64,000 nucleotides of DNA from Nonomuraea typhae (lineage in GTDB: Bacteria > Actinomycetota > Actinomycetes > Streptosporangiales > Streptosporangiaceae), in the NCBI RefSeq assembly GCF_009760925.1, contig NZ_VRLV01000001.1, positions 1 to 64,000 of the forward strand. Direction: 5' to 3'. Positions 57,243 to 64,000 of this stretch are shown here, piece by piece. Position numbers and translations under genes: made by a program. The notes under the pieces were generated by a model. It saw nothing but the letters and a program-made list of their open reading frames with translations, ran no database searches and had not been told where the DNA came from. Position 1 is the stretch's first letter. The number at the start of each line of letters is the position of its first letter.

Positions 57243-59303
57243 ATGAAGTCCTTCCCCAAGGTGCTCTTCGACGAGGCGCACAGCGAGTCGTGGACCATCC
57301 GCCGCGACATCGCCGAGGCGATGAACCCCGGTCACCCCGACGACAACAGCTACGCGCGCGCGGCCGATCAGCTGCGTCACCTTGGGCACACGGTCACCGC
57401 CCACACCGCCGGCGCCCTGAACGCGGGAACGCTCCACGATCAGGACGTCCTGGTCATCGCGCACCCCTCCGGCGAGCGGTGGGAGCGCACCACCGGGCAG
57501 GGCACGCCGGTCTTCTCCCCGGAGGAGATCGACGCGATCGACGCCTACGTCCGCGACGGCGGCGGGCTCGTGGTCCTGGCCGAGGAGGAGCAGGACAAGT
57601 ACGGCAACAACCTCGGCGAGCTCCTGGCCCGTTTCGGCGTGACCGTCGAGCACACCACGGTCCGCGACCCGAAGAACGCCCACCGCGAGGTGGCCACCTG
57701 GGTCCTGGCCGACCGCACCACCACCGACGGCCTGCTCGCGGGCGTCAAGAAAGCGTGTTTTTACCGCGCGGGCACGCTGAGCGCCGAGAGCGGCACGGTG
57801 TTCTTCGCCTCCTCGCCGACCGCCACCCCTGCCGCCGCCCCGCTGGCCGTGGCGGTACGGCACGGCCGGGGTCGCGTGGTCGTCTTCGCCGACTCCGACC
57901 TGTTCGGCGACGACTCGATCGCCGACTACGACCACCGCCGCCTCTGGGGCAACGTGATCACCTGGGCCGCGAGGATCCCGTCGGACGAGCGTGCCGCCGG
58001 CGACCGCGACGCGGCCAAGGCGGCCGGGTTCGCCGCGCTCAAGGCCACGGTCGAGGAGCTGCGCCCGCTCCAGGTCAAGGACGGCTCCGTCCCGCAGGAG
58101 AAGCAGAAGGCCAAGGAGCTGGTCGCCGCCATCACCCAGCAGGTAGGCGAAATGTCGGGATATTTCCCGCATGACGCCGCCTACCTCGCCGCGGTCCAGG
58201 CCGACCTGCGCGCCTGGGCCGACCAAGACCTCGGCGTCCCCGACTTCCTCGGCTCGCTGGAGCTCTTCCACCCCGACACCCAGCGCGAGGACGGCCTGGA
58301 GCACCTCGTGGTGTTCCCCATGTACACCCAGAACGGCAACCCCAACCGCAACCTCGAAGCGGTCTGGATCCGCACCATCTGGCCCGACTGGCTGGCCCGC
58401 CTCGAGGCCGGCGGCTACGACAACCCGATGTTCGTCCCGATCGCCTTCGAGGACTTCACCGCCGGCTACGACACCCACTCGGCCGTGCTCTTCCCCGAGA
58501 CCGTCGCGGTACGGCAGGCCCCGGCCAGGTTCACCTGGGGCGGCATCTTCGCCGACCGCGAGGCGGCCCGCTTCCGCGCGGTCTCCGGCGCCGCCGCCGC
58601 CACGCTCAAGCTGGACCTGCCCCCGGACGCGGCCCGGCTGCTCGCCTCCCAGCAGCTCGCCCAGGACACCTTCGTCATGTGGGACCTGATCCACGACCGC
58701 ACCCACAGCCACGGCGACCTGCCGTTCGACCCGTTCATGATCAAGCAGCGCATGCCGTACTGGCTCTACTCCCTGGAGGAGCTGCGCTGCGACCTGACCG
58801 CGTTCGGCGAGGCCGTCCAGCTCGAGCGGCAGGGCGTGCCGCACGCCCGCTACGTCCAGCTGGCCATCCTGTTCGACCGGCTCTTCCGCTTCCCGATCAC
58901 CGGCGAGCGCGTGCGCAACTACGACGGCCTCGGCGGGCAGCTGCTCTTCGCCTACCTGCACCGCAACGACATCGTGCGCTGGACCGACAACCGCCTCGGC
59001 ATCGACTGGGAGCGGGTCGCCGACGGCGTCGCCGACCTGCGCGGCGAGGTCGAGAAGCTCTACCGCGACAGCATCGACCGCTCCAAGGTGGCCCACTGGC
59101 TGGCCGCGCACGAGCTGGTCAGCGCCTACGTCTCGCCCGACCCGGCCTCCACCTGGGCCAAGGGCATCACGGCGCTGCCGGAGGAGCAGAAGGCCAAGGT
59201 GGACGCGGTCCTGTCCGACGAGTTCCCCCTGAGCATGTTCTACGAGGCGCTGCGCCGTAAGCTCGCAGACGTCGTCGAGAGCACCAAGGGGATCCGCGCA
59301 TGA
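57243..59303 (+). CDS. DUF6421 family protein
   Basis: This 686-residue protein has a GATase/DUF4350-like N-terminal domain (VLFDEAHSESWTIRRDIAEA, DVLVIAHPSGERWE, DAIDAYVRDGGGLVVLAEEE, RVVVFADSDLFGDD) to about residue 240. A large conserved region of unknown fold follows. The stretch TFVMWDLIHDRTHSHGDLPF is rich in His/Asp and looks like a metal site. The start is ATG 57243 after AGGAG. First gene of a tight three-gene operon with an SDR and a threonine-aldolase-like PLP enzyme. No function is established to my knowledge. Confidence 0.85.
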   Translation: MKSFPKVLFDEAHSESWTIRRDIAEAMNPGHPDDNSYARAADQLRHLGHTVTAHTAGALNAGTLHDQDVLVIAHPSGERWERTTGQGTPVFSPEEIDAIDAYVRDGGGLVVLAEEEQDKYGNNLGELLARFGVTVEHTTVRDPKNAHREVATWVLADRTTTDGLLAGVKKACFYRAGTLSAESGTVFFASSPTATPAAAPLAVAVRHGRGRVVVFADSDLFGDDSIADYDHRRLWGNVITWAARIPSDERAAGDRDAAKAAGFAALKATVEELRPLQVKDGSVPQEKQKAKELVAAITQQVGEMSGYFPHDAAYLAAVQADLRAWADQDLGVPDFLGSLELFHPDTQREDGLEHLVVFPMYTQNGNPNRNLEAVWIRTIWPDWLARLEAGGYDNPMFVPIAFEDFTAGYDTHSAVLFPETVAVRQAPARFTWGGIFADREAARFRAVSGAAAATLKLDLPPDAARLLASQQLAQDTFVMWDLIHDRTHSHGDLPFDPFMIKQRMPYWLYSLEELRCDLTAFGEAVQLERQGVPHARYVQLAILFDRLFRFPITGERVRNYDGLGGQLLFAYLHRNDIVRWTDNRLGIDWERVADGVADLRGEVEKLYRDSIDRSKVAHWLAAHELVSAYVSPDPASTWAKGITALPEEQKAKVDAVLSDEFPLSMFYEALRRKLADVVESTKGIRA

Positions 59304-59929
59304 TCATCCTCATCACCGGCGCCGCCGGGCCCACCGGGCAGGCGGTCACCGAACACTTCACCAAGAACGGCCACACCGTCATCGGCGTGGACAAGGACGA
59401 CGTCGACCTGCTCGACCGCGCCGCCGTACAAGCGCTGGCCGAACGCATCGACGCCGAGCACGGCCGCGTCGACGGGGTCGTGCACCTCGTCGGCGGCTGG
59501 CGCGGCGGCAAGACGTTCGCCGGCACCGACCTGGACGACTGGGACGCCCTGCACGACCTGCTCGTGCGCACCCTCCAGCACGTCACGCTGGCCTTCGAGC
59601 CCCTGCTGCGCAAGAGCGGCAACGGCCGCTTCGCCATCGTCTCGGCCAAGGCGGCCGAGACCCCGACCGCGGGCGGCGCCTGCTACGCCGCGGCCAAGGC
59701 CGCCTCCGAGGCGTGGACCAGGTCCCTGGCCGACGCGCTCAAGGACACCAACTCCGCCGCCGTCATCCTCGTGGTGAAGGCGCTGGTCAACGACGCCATG
59801 CGGGCGGCCAAACCGGACGCCGCCTTCGCCGGGTTCACCGACGTGCGAACCCTGGCCGAAGCGGTGGGCGGCCTCTACGACCGTCCCGCCGCCGAGATCA
59901 ACGGCACCCGATTGGACCTCACCGCGTGA
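59300..59929 (+). CDS. SDR family oxidoreductase of the DUF6421 operon
   Basis: This 209-residue short-chain dehydrogenase starts at an ATGA overlap with the DUF6421 stop. It has LITGAAGPTGQAVTEHF (cofactor loop), VDGVVHLVGGWRGGKTF, the Ser in FAIVSAKAAE and catalytic YAAAK in GGACYAAAKAASEAWTRSLA. It is slightly shorter than the family's usual 240-260 residues. Substrate unknown; its constant neighbours suggest it acts on an amino- or hydroxy-acid intermediate of the same pathway. Confidence 0.9.
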   Translation: MIILITGAAGPTGQAVTEHFTKNGHTVIGVDKDDVDLLDRAAVQALAERIDAEHGRVDGVVHLVGGWRGGKTFAGTDLDDWDALHDLLVRTLQHVTLAFEPLLRKSGNGRFAIVSAKAAETPTAGGACYAAAKAASEAWTRSLADALKDTNSAAVILVVKALVNDAMRAAKPDAAFAGFTDVRTLAEAVGGLYDRPAAEINGTRLDLTA

Positions 59930-60975
59930 TTCCCCGGCACGACCCCGAGCTCAAGGCGTTCGCCAGCGACAACTACGCCGGCGTGCACCCCGAGATCCTG
60001 GAGGCCATCGCCCGCGCCAACGGCGGCCACCAGATCTCCTACGGGGAGGACGTCTACACCGAGGCCCTCCAGGACGTCTTCCGGCAGCACTTCGGCGAGA
60101 CGGCGACCGCCTACCCGGTCTTCAACGGCACCGCGGCCAACGTCGTCTCGCTGCGCTCCATGCTGGAGAACTGGCAGGCGGTCATCTGCGCCGAATCCGC
60201 CCACATCCACACGGACGAGGGCGGCGCTCCCGAGGTGGCCGCCGGCATCAAGCTGTTCACCGTCCCCACGCCCGACGGCAAGCTCACGCCCGAACTGATC
60301 GACACGCAGGCGTGGGGCTTCGGCGACGTGCACCGCCCGCAGCCCGGCGTCGTCTCCATCTCCAACACCACCGAACTCGGCACCGTCTACACCCCCGCCG
60401 AGATCAAGGCGATCTGCGAGCACGCCCACCAGCTCGGCCTCAAGGTCCACCTGGACGGCTCCCGCCTCACCAACGCGGCCGCCGCGCTGGGCGTGCCGCT
60501 GCGCGCCCTCACCACCGACGCGGGCGTCGACGTGCTCTCCTTCGGCGGCACGAAGATCGGGCTGCTGTACGGCGAAGCCGTCGTCGTCCTCAACCCCGAG
60601 GCGGCGCGTGGCGTCGAGTACCTGCGCAAGACCTACATGCAGCTGTCGTCCAAGATGCGCTTCGTCTCCGTCCAGTTCGAGGCCCTGCTCGCCGGCGACC
60701 TGTGGCTGCGCAACGCCCGCCAGGCCAACGCCATGGGCCGCCGCCTGGCCGAGGCGGTGCGCGACATCCCCGGCGTCGAGGTGCCCCGGCCGGTCGAGGC
60801 CAACGCGGTCTTCGCCATCCTGCCGCCCGAGGTCACCGAGCGGCTGCAGAAGCGCTTCCGCTTCTACACCTGGAACCCGGCCATCGGCGAGGTGCGCTGG
60901 ATGTGCTCCTACGACACCACCGAGGCCGACGTGGACGCCTTCGCCGCCGCCGTACGCGAGGAACTGTCCGTCTAA
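59926..60975 (+). CDS. Threonine-aldolase-family PLP enzyme
   Basis: This 349-residue fold-type-I enzyme starts at GTG 59926 (GTGA overlap). Motifs: FASDNYAGVHPEILEAIARA, YPVFNGTAANVVSLRSMLE, AHIHTDEGGAPEVAAG, VVSISNTTELGTVYTPAEIK, KVHLDGSRLTNAAAALGVPL and the PLP lysine in VLSFGGTKIGLLYGEAVVV. These match low-specificity L-threonine aldolases, which split beta-hydroxy amino acids to glycine plus an aldehyde. With the SDR and DUF6421 it may form a beta-hydroxy-amino-acid pathway. It converges with the next gene, overlapping four bases. Confidence 0.92.
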   Translation: MIPRHDPELKAFASDNYAGVHPEILEAIARANGGHQISYGEDVYTEALQDVFRQHFGETATAYPVFNGTAANVVSLRSMLENWQAVICAESAHIHTDEGGAPEVAAGIKLFTVPTPDGKLTPELIDTQAWGFGDVHRPQPGVVSISNTTELGTVYTPAEIKAICEHAHQLGLKVHLDGSRLTNAAAALGVPLRALTTDAGVDVLSFGGTKIGLLYGEAVVVLNPEAARGVEYLRKTYMQLSSKMRFVSVQFEALLAGDLWLRNARQANAMGRRLAEAVRDIPGVEVPRPVEANAVFAILPPEVTERLQKRFRFYTWNPAIGEVRWMCSYDTTEADVDAFAAAVREELSV

Positions 60976-62495
60976 GGGTGGTCGCGCAGGGCCAGGCGGG
61001 CGGCCTGGTAGCCGCCCATGCCGTGCGTGCCGCCGCCCGGCGGGGTGGCGGCCGAGCACAGGTAGACGCCGGGCAGCGGGGTACGCCAGGGCGCCGGTGA
61101 CCACACGGGCCGCCGGACGAACTGGCCCAGGGAGCCGGCGCCGCCGCCGATGTCGCCGCCGACCAGGTTCGGGTTGAACCGTTCGAGGTCGGCGGTGGTC
61201 ATCGCGTGCCGGGCCAGCACCCGGTCGCGGAACCCCGGGGCGAAGCGCTCGATCTGCGCCTCCACGGCCGCGGTCATGTCCGCCGTGGAGCCGTTGGGCA
61301 CGTGGCAGTACGCCCACAGCGTGTGCCCGCCGCGCGTGGCGTCGGCCGCGTACGGCTGGACCACCAGCACGTACGGCCGCGGCGAATGGCGTCCGGCCGC
61401 CGTCTCGGCCTCGCTCAGCACGATCTCCTCCATCGTGCCGCCCAGGTGCACGGTCCCGGCCCGCGCCACCTGCGGATCCCGCCACGGCACCGGCCCGTCG
61501 AGCGCCCAGTCGAGCTTGAACACCCCCGGCCCGTAGCGGTAGCGGCGCAGCCTGTCACGGTAGCCCGGCGGCAGCTCGGCCATCGACAGGAACTGCCGCG
61601 GCGTCACGTCCAGGATGCGGACCGGCGCGTCCAGCTCCCTGACATCACGCACCCGGTGCCCGGTCACCGCCTCGCCGCCGAGCGCGCGCAGCCGGGCCAC
61701 CAGCGCATCGGCCAGCACCTGCGAACCGCCTCTGACCAGCGGCCAGCCCACCAGATGCGCGCTGGCCGCCAGCAGCATGCCGTACCCGCTCGTGATCGGC
61801 GCGCGCAGGTCCAGGACCGAGTGCGCGGCCATGCCCGCCAGCAGCGCGCGCCCCTCGGTCGTCCGGAACACCGCGCGCCCGAGCACGGTCGCCGGCAGCG
61901 CCCCGAACAGCCCGAACCGGGCCGCGGCCAGCGGCGCCTTCGGCCACCCGAGCGGCGCCAGCAACGTCTCGGCCAGCGGCCTGCCCGCCCGTGCCGCCGC
62001 GCCCACGCTCACCCGCCAGGCCGCCGCGTCGCGGCCCAGCCCCTCCGCGGTACGGCCGGCGTCGCGGTGGACGAGCACCGCGGGCCGGTCGTCCAGAGGG
62101 TGGGCGGCGGCCACGGGAGGATGCGCGAACACCACGTCGGCCGGGCGGGCACGATCGCCGGTCAGCAGGGTTGGGTCACCGGCCTGCGGCGTAGGGTGGC
62201 CGGCCTGCGGCGTAGGGTGGCCGGCCTGTGGCGCCGGGTGGCCGGTCTGCGGTGCGGGGTGGTCGGCGAAGGTCAGGCCCAGGTCGCGGTAGGCGGGGGA
62301 GAGCAGCGCCATGGCGAGGACGGCGGCCCCCACGTCGTGCACGCGGCCGGGCAGCGTCAGCTCGGCCGAGCGCAGCGCCCCGCCGAAGCTCTCGGCCGCC
62401 TCCAGCAGCAGGACCCGCCGCCCGGCGGCGGCGAGGGTGACGGCGGCGACCAGCCCGTTGGGCCCGGACCCGGCCACCGCGACGTCGAAGCTCAC
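60972..62495 (-). CDS. Phytoene-desaturase-like FAD oxidoreductase
   Basis: This 507-residue protein is taken from GTG 62495, overlapping the upstream stop by four bases. FAD motif: FDVAVAGSGPNGLVAAVTLA, then VLLLEAAESFGGALRSAELT. The C-terminal flavin site reads PGVYLCSAATPPGGGTHGMG. RGGSQVLADALVARLRALGG and PRQFLSMAELPPGYRDRLRR are typical of the crtI-related NAD(P)/FAD group. Residues about 80-115 hold a 7-residue repeat insertion (HPTPQAG units) absent from most relatives. Probably oxidises an isoprenoid or lipid; substrate unknown. Confidence 0.9.
   Translation of the reverse strand: MSFDVAVAGSGPNGLVAAVTLAAAGRRVLLLEAAESFGGALRSAELTLPGRVHDVGAAVLAMALLSPAYRDLGLTFADHPAPQTGHPAPQAGHPTPQAGHPTPQAGDPTLLTGDRARPADVVFAHPPVAAAHPLDDRPAVLVHRDAGRTAEGLGRDAAAWRVSVGAAARAGRPLAETLLAPLGWPKAPLAAARFGLFGALPATVLGRAVFRTTEGRALLAGMAAHSVLDLRAPITSGYGMLLAASAHLVGWPLVRGGSQVLADALVARLRALGGEAVTGHRVRDVRELDAPVRILDVTPRQFLSMAELPPGYRDRLRRYRYGPGVFKLDWALDGPVPWRDPQVARAGTVHLGGTMEEIVLSEAETAAGRHSPRPYVLVVQPYAADATRGGHTLWAYCHVPNGSTADMTAAVEAQIERFAPGFRDRVLARHAMTTADLERFNPNLVGGDIGGGAGSLGQFVRRPVWSPAPWRTPLPGVYLCSAATPPGGGTHGMGGYQAARLALRDHP
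62174..62257. repeat. Four 21-bp coding repeats in the FAD oxidoreductase gene
   Basis: Four head-to-tail 21-base units (the first three share CCGGCCTG[C/T]GGCG, all in frame) encode HPAPQTG, HPAPQAG, HPTPQAG and HPTPQAG, with a degenerate fifth (DPTLLTG). They lie in a surface-loop position between the FAD-binding strands. Confidence 0.85.
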
Positions 62496-63118
62496 AAGAT
62501 GGAGGGCAGCGGCTGCGCGCCCCGGTGCTTGAGCAGGTCGGTCATGAGCTTGATCTCGCCGGTCTGACCGTCGACGATCTTCTGCGCCATGCTCTTGACC
62601 TCCTCCCGGCCGGACAGCGGCAGCAGCCCCTTGGCCATCTGCACGCCGCCCTCGTGGTGGCGGATCATGAGCTGCAGGAAGAACACCTCGGCCTCCTTGC
62701 CCCGCAGCTGCTTGAGCTTGGCCAGCTCCTCGGCGGAGGCCATGCCGGGCATCACGCCCGCCTTCACCTGCTGCCCGGCGTGCCCGTGCCCGGCCATCCA
62801 CGTCATCGGCCGCAGGTCGGTGGCCTGCGTGAGATCCCACTGCTGCAGCCAGCCGAGGAACATGCCGCGCTGGTTGGCCTGGGTGTTGATGATGTCGAAG
62901 GCCAGGTTGCCGATGTCGGGGGCGGGGCCCTTGTCCCTGATCGTGAACGACATGTCCACGGCCTGCGCGTGGTGGGTGGCCATGTCGCGGGCGAACCCGG
63001 CCTCGGGCGAGGTCTCGGACGGCGTGCCGCCCCTGCCGAAGACGAGGAAGGCGGCGGCGGCCGCGAGGACGATCGCGGCGGCGATGATGAGGAGCGGGCT
63101 CCTGGCGGGCTTGTCCAT
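62492..63118 (-). CDS. DUF305 membrane-anchored protein
   Basis: This 208-residue protein is taken from ATG 63118 (GGACGG six bases upstream), giving MDKPARSPLLIIAAAIVLAA and a signal-anchor. An ATG at 63178 would add 20 residues. The DUF305 signature DMATHHAQAVDMSFTIRDKG and LQLMIRHHEGGVQMAKGLL gives paired HH motifs of a ferritin-like bundle, plausibly metal-binding. The next gene starts by a GTGA overlap. It is divergent from a DUF3105 gene, a frequent actinobacterial arrangement. Confidence 0.88.
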   Translation of the reverse strand: MDKPARSPLLIIAAAIVLAAAAAFLVFGRGGTPSETSPEAGFARDMATHHAQAVDMSFTIRDKGPAPDIGNLAFDIINTQANQRGMFLGWLQQWDLTQATDLRPMTWMAGHGHAGQQVKAGVMPGMASAEELAKLKQLRGKEAEVFFLQLMIRHHEGGVQMAKGLLPLSGREEVKSMAQKIVDGQTGEIKLMTDLLKHRGAQPLPSIL

Positions 63119-63233
63119 GACGCCGTCCAGACTACCCAGGGGTGGCGTGAGCTCATCGTTAAGCTTCTTATTCTCCATATACGCCCGGAGGGCATTAGGG
63201 TGACCCGCAGTTGTCATGCCGATGGAGGAGTCG

Positions 63234-63944
63234 ATGACGAAGGAGAAAGCGCAGGCGCGGCGCGAGCATCTGGAGAAGATGCGGGCCGAGCAGAGGCGTA
63301 AGGAGCGCCGCACCGCATTCTTCATGTGGGGCGCGGGTGGCGCGGTCATCGTGCTGCTCGTCGGTGTGGTCGGCTTCTACCTGATCAACCAGTCCCGGGC
63401 GAGCTCGCTCGACGGGGTGACGAGCGTGAAGTACGACGCCGGCCAGCACGTCTGGAACACCGTCTCGTACAAGGAGACGCCGCCTGTCGGCGGCGAGCAC
63501 AACAACTACTGGCAGAAGTGCGCCGTTTACGACAAGCCCATCCACCCCGAGCACGCCGTCCACTCCCTGGAGCACGGCGCGGTCTGGATCACCTACCGCC
63601 CCGACCTGCCCAAGCCGCAGGTCGACGCGCTGAAGAAGGTGGCCCAGGAGACGGGCAACATCGAGTACATGCTGGTCAGCCCGTTCCCCAACCTGCCGTC
63701 GCCGATCGTGGCCTCGTCCTGGGGGCACCAGCTGAAGCTCGACAAGGCGGAGGACACCAAGCTGCCGGCGTTCATCAAGAAGTACCAGAACGGCAAGGAC
63801 ACCCCTGAGCCCGGCGCCACCTGCGGCGGCCCTCAGGCGGTGGAGACGACCGCCGACCAGGCTCCGCTGCCGCCCGACCCGCAGCAGCAGCAACAGCAGC
63901 AGCCGCCGTCCCAGAGCCCGTCGCCGTCGGCGACCAAGAAGTAG
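63234..63944 (+). CDS. DUF3105 membrane protein
   Basis: This 236-residue protein is taken from ATG 63234, five bases after GGAGGAG. A charged N-terminal helix (KEKAQARREHLEKMRAEQRR) is followed by one membrane helix at about 33-53 and an external domain with the DUF3105 motifs TPPVGGEHNNYWQKCAVYDK, HPEHAVHSLEHGAVWITYRP and WGHQLKLDKAED. The clustered His residues suggest metal binding. It ends in a Pro/Gln tract (QQQQQQQ). It pairs divergently with DUF305. Confidence 0.9.
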   Translation: MTKEKAQARREHLEKMRAEQRRKERRTAFFMWGAGGAVIVLLVGVVGFYLINQSRASSLDGVTSVKYDAGQHVWNTVSYKETPPVGGEHNNYWQKCAVYDKPIHPEHAVHSLEHGAVWITYRPDLPKPQVDALKKVAQETGNIEYMLVSPFPNLPSPIVASSWGHQLKLDKAEDTKLPAFIKKYQNGKDTPEPGATCGGPQAVETTADQAPLPPDPQQQQQQQPPSQSPSPSATKK

Positions 63945-63946
63945 CG

Positions 63947-64000
63947 CTAGCCGAGCACCTCTTGGAAGGGCACCCACTCCAGCCCGTGCGCCTCGGCCAC
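63947..64000 (-). CDS. C-terminus of a gene running off the window
   Basis: The last 17 codons of a reverse-strand gene read VAEAHGLEWVPFQEVLG and stop at 63947. The composition is protein-like and the stop lies two bases from the convergent DUF3105 stop. The rest of the gene is outside the window, so no family is assigned. Confidence 0.5.
   Translation of the reverse strand: MAEAHGLEWVPFQEVLG

Noticed and set aside
62496..62840. Upstream extension of the FAD oxidoreductase frame
   Set aside because: It is a shadow of the DUF305 gene; the Rossmann fold begins at GTG 62495.

Overview
The window comes from a high-GC actinomycete chromosome. Strong third-position G/C bias, frequent GTG starts, ATGA/GTGA four-base start/stop overlaps, mycothiol- and F420-type enzymes, an XRE/DUF397/ATPase trio and DUF6421 all fit Streptosporangiales (Nonomuraea-like). 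That placement is inferred from gene content, not from a marker gene. No rRNA and no CRISPR array were seen.

Region 1 to about 9.6 kb is the accessory, partly decayed part. It holds the start of an ISAzo13-type transposase, a Crp/Fnr regulator, two small secreted proteins (one an HNH nuclease), and a tyrosine integrase lying between a 3' tRNA-Lys fragment and an intact tRNA-Met(CAT) whose flanks resemble each other. It continues with a histidine-phosphatase relative, a frame-broken streptogrisin-like protease relic and a LysR gene. Gene density is low and several stretches of 300 to 750 bases have no convincing gene.

Region 9.7 to 25.5 kb: a small winged-helix protein and an array of five 19-bp hairpins; a three-gene MoxR ATPase / VWA / 13-residue-repeat operon with twin operators; an alcohol-dehydrogenase-like gene divergent from an HxlR regulator; a sugar ABC importer (binding protein, ATPase, permease); a DUF1445 hydro-lyase; a short UvrA-like ABC protein divergent from its presumed TetR repressor; an orphan SecY; a two-component pair; and a phosphotriesterase relative that has lost most metal ligands.

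Region 25.5 to 37.8 kb is mostly housekeeping or unassigned: a PGPGW membrane protein, a secreted beta-propeller, a stand-alone GroES paralogue, an epimerase with a spherulation-4-like protein and DUF1349, an EEP phosphatase, an M20 peptidase, a rhodanese with a TetR regulator, a helicase-associated-domain protein, and the ATPase/XRE/DUF397 trio.

Region 37.8 to 53 kb is the most interesting. Four close copies of a CAAGCGCTTG palindrome sit directly in front of a dimeric-barrel protein, an F420-type oxidoreductase, a phytanoyl-CoA-dioxygenase/phosphotriesterase/P450/Gfo-Idh run, and a hydantoinase A/B pair, so these look like one regulon. Embedded in it are an anti-sigma/mycothiol-isomerase fusion followed by a sigma factor without region 4, and a cobalamin-riboswitch operon for corrinoid uptake and remodelling (BtuF, BtuC, BtuD, CbiZ).

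Region 53 to 64 kb: a catalytically dead HtrA-like membrane protein with a zinc ribbon, coupled to a Ser/Thr kinase; a TetR gene; an FBP zinc-finger protein; the DUF6421/SDR/threonine-aldolase operon; a phytoene-desaturase-like oxidoreductase with a 21-bp coding repeat; and a DUF305/DUF3105 divergent pair. An AT-rich octamer GATATTTC recurs across the window far more often than base composition would predict.
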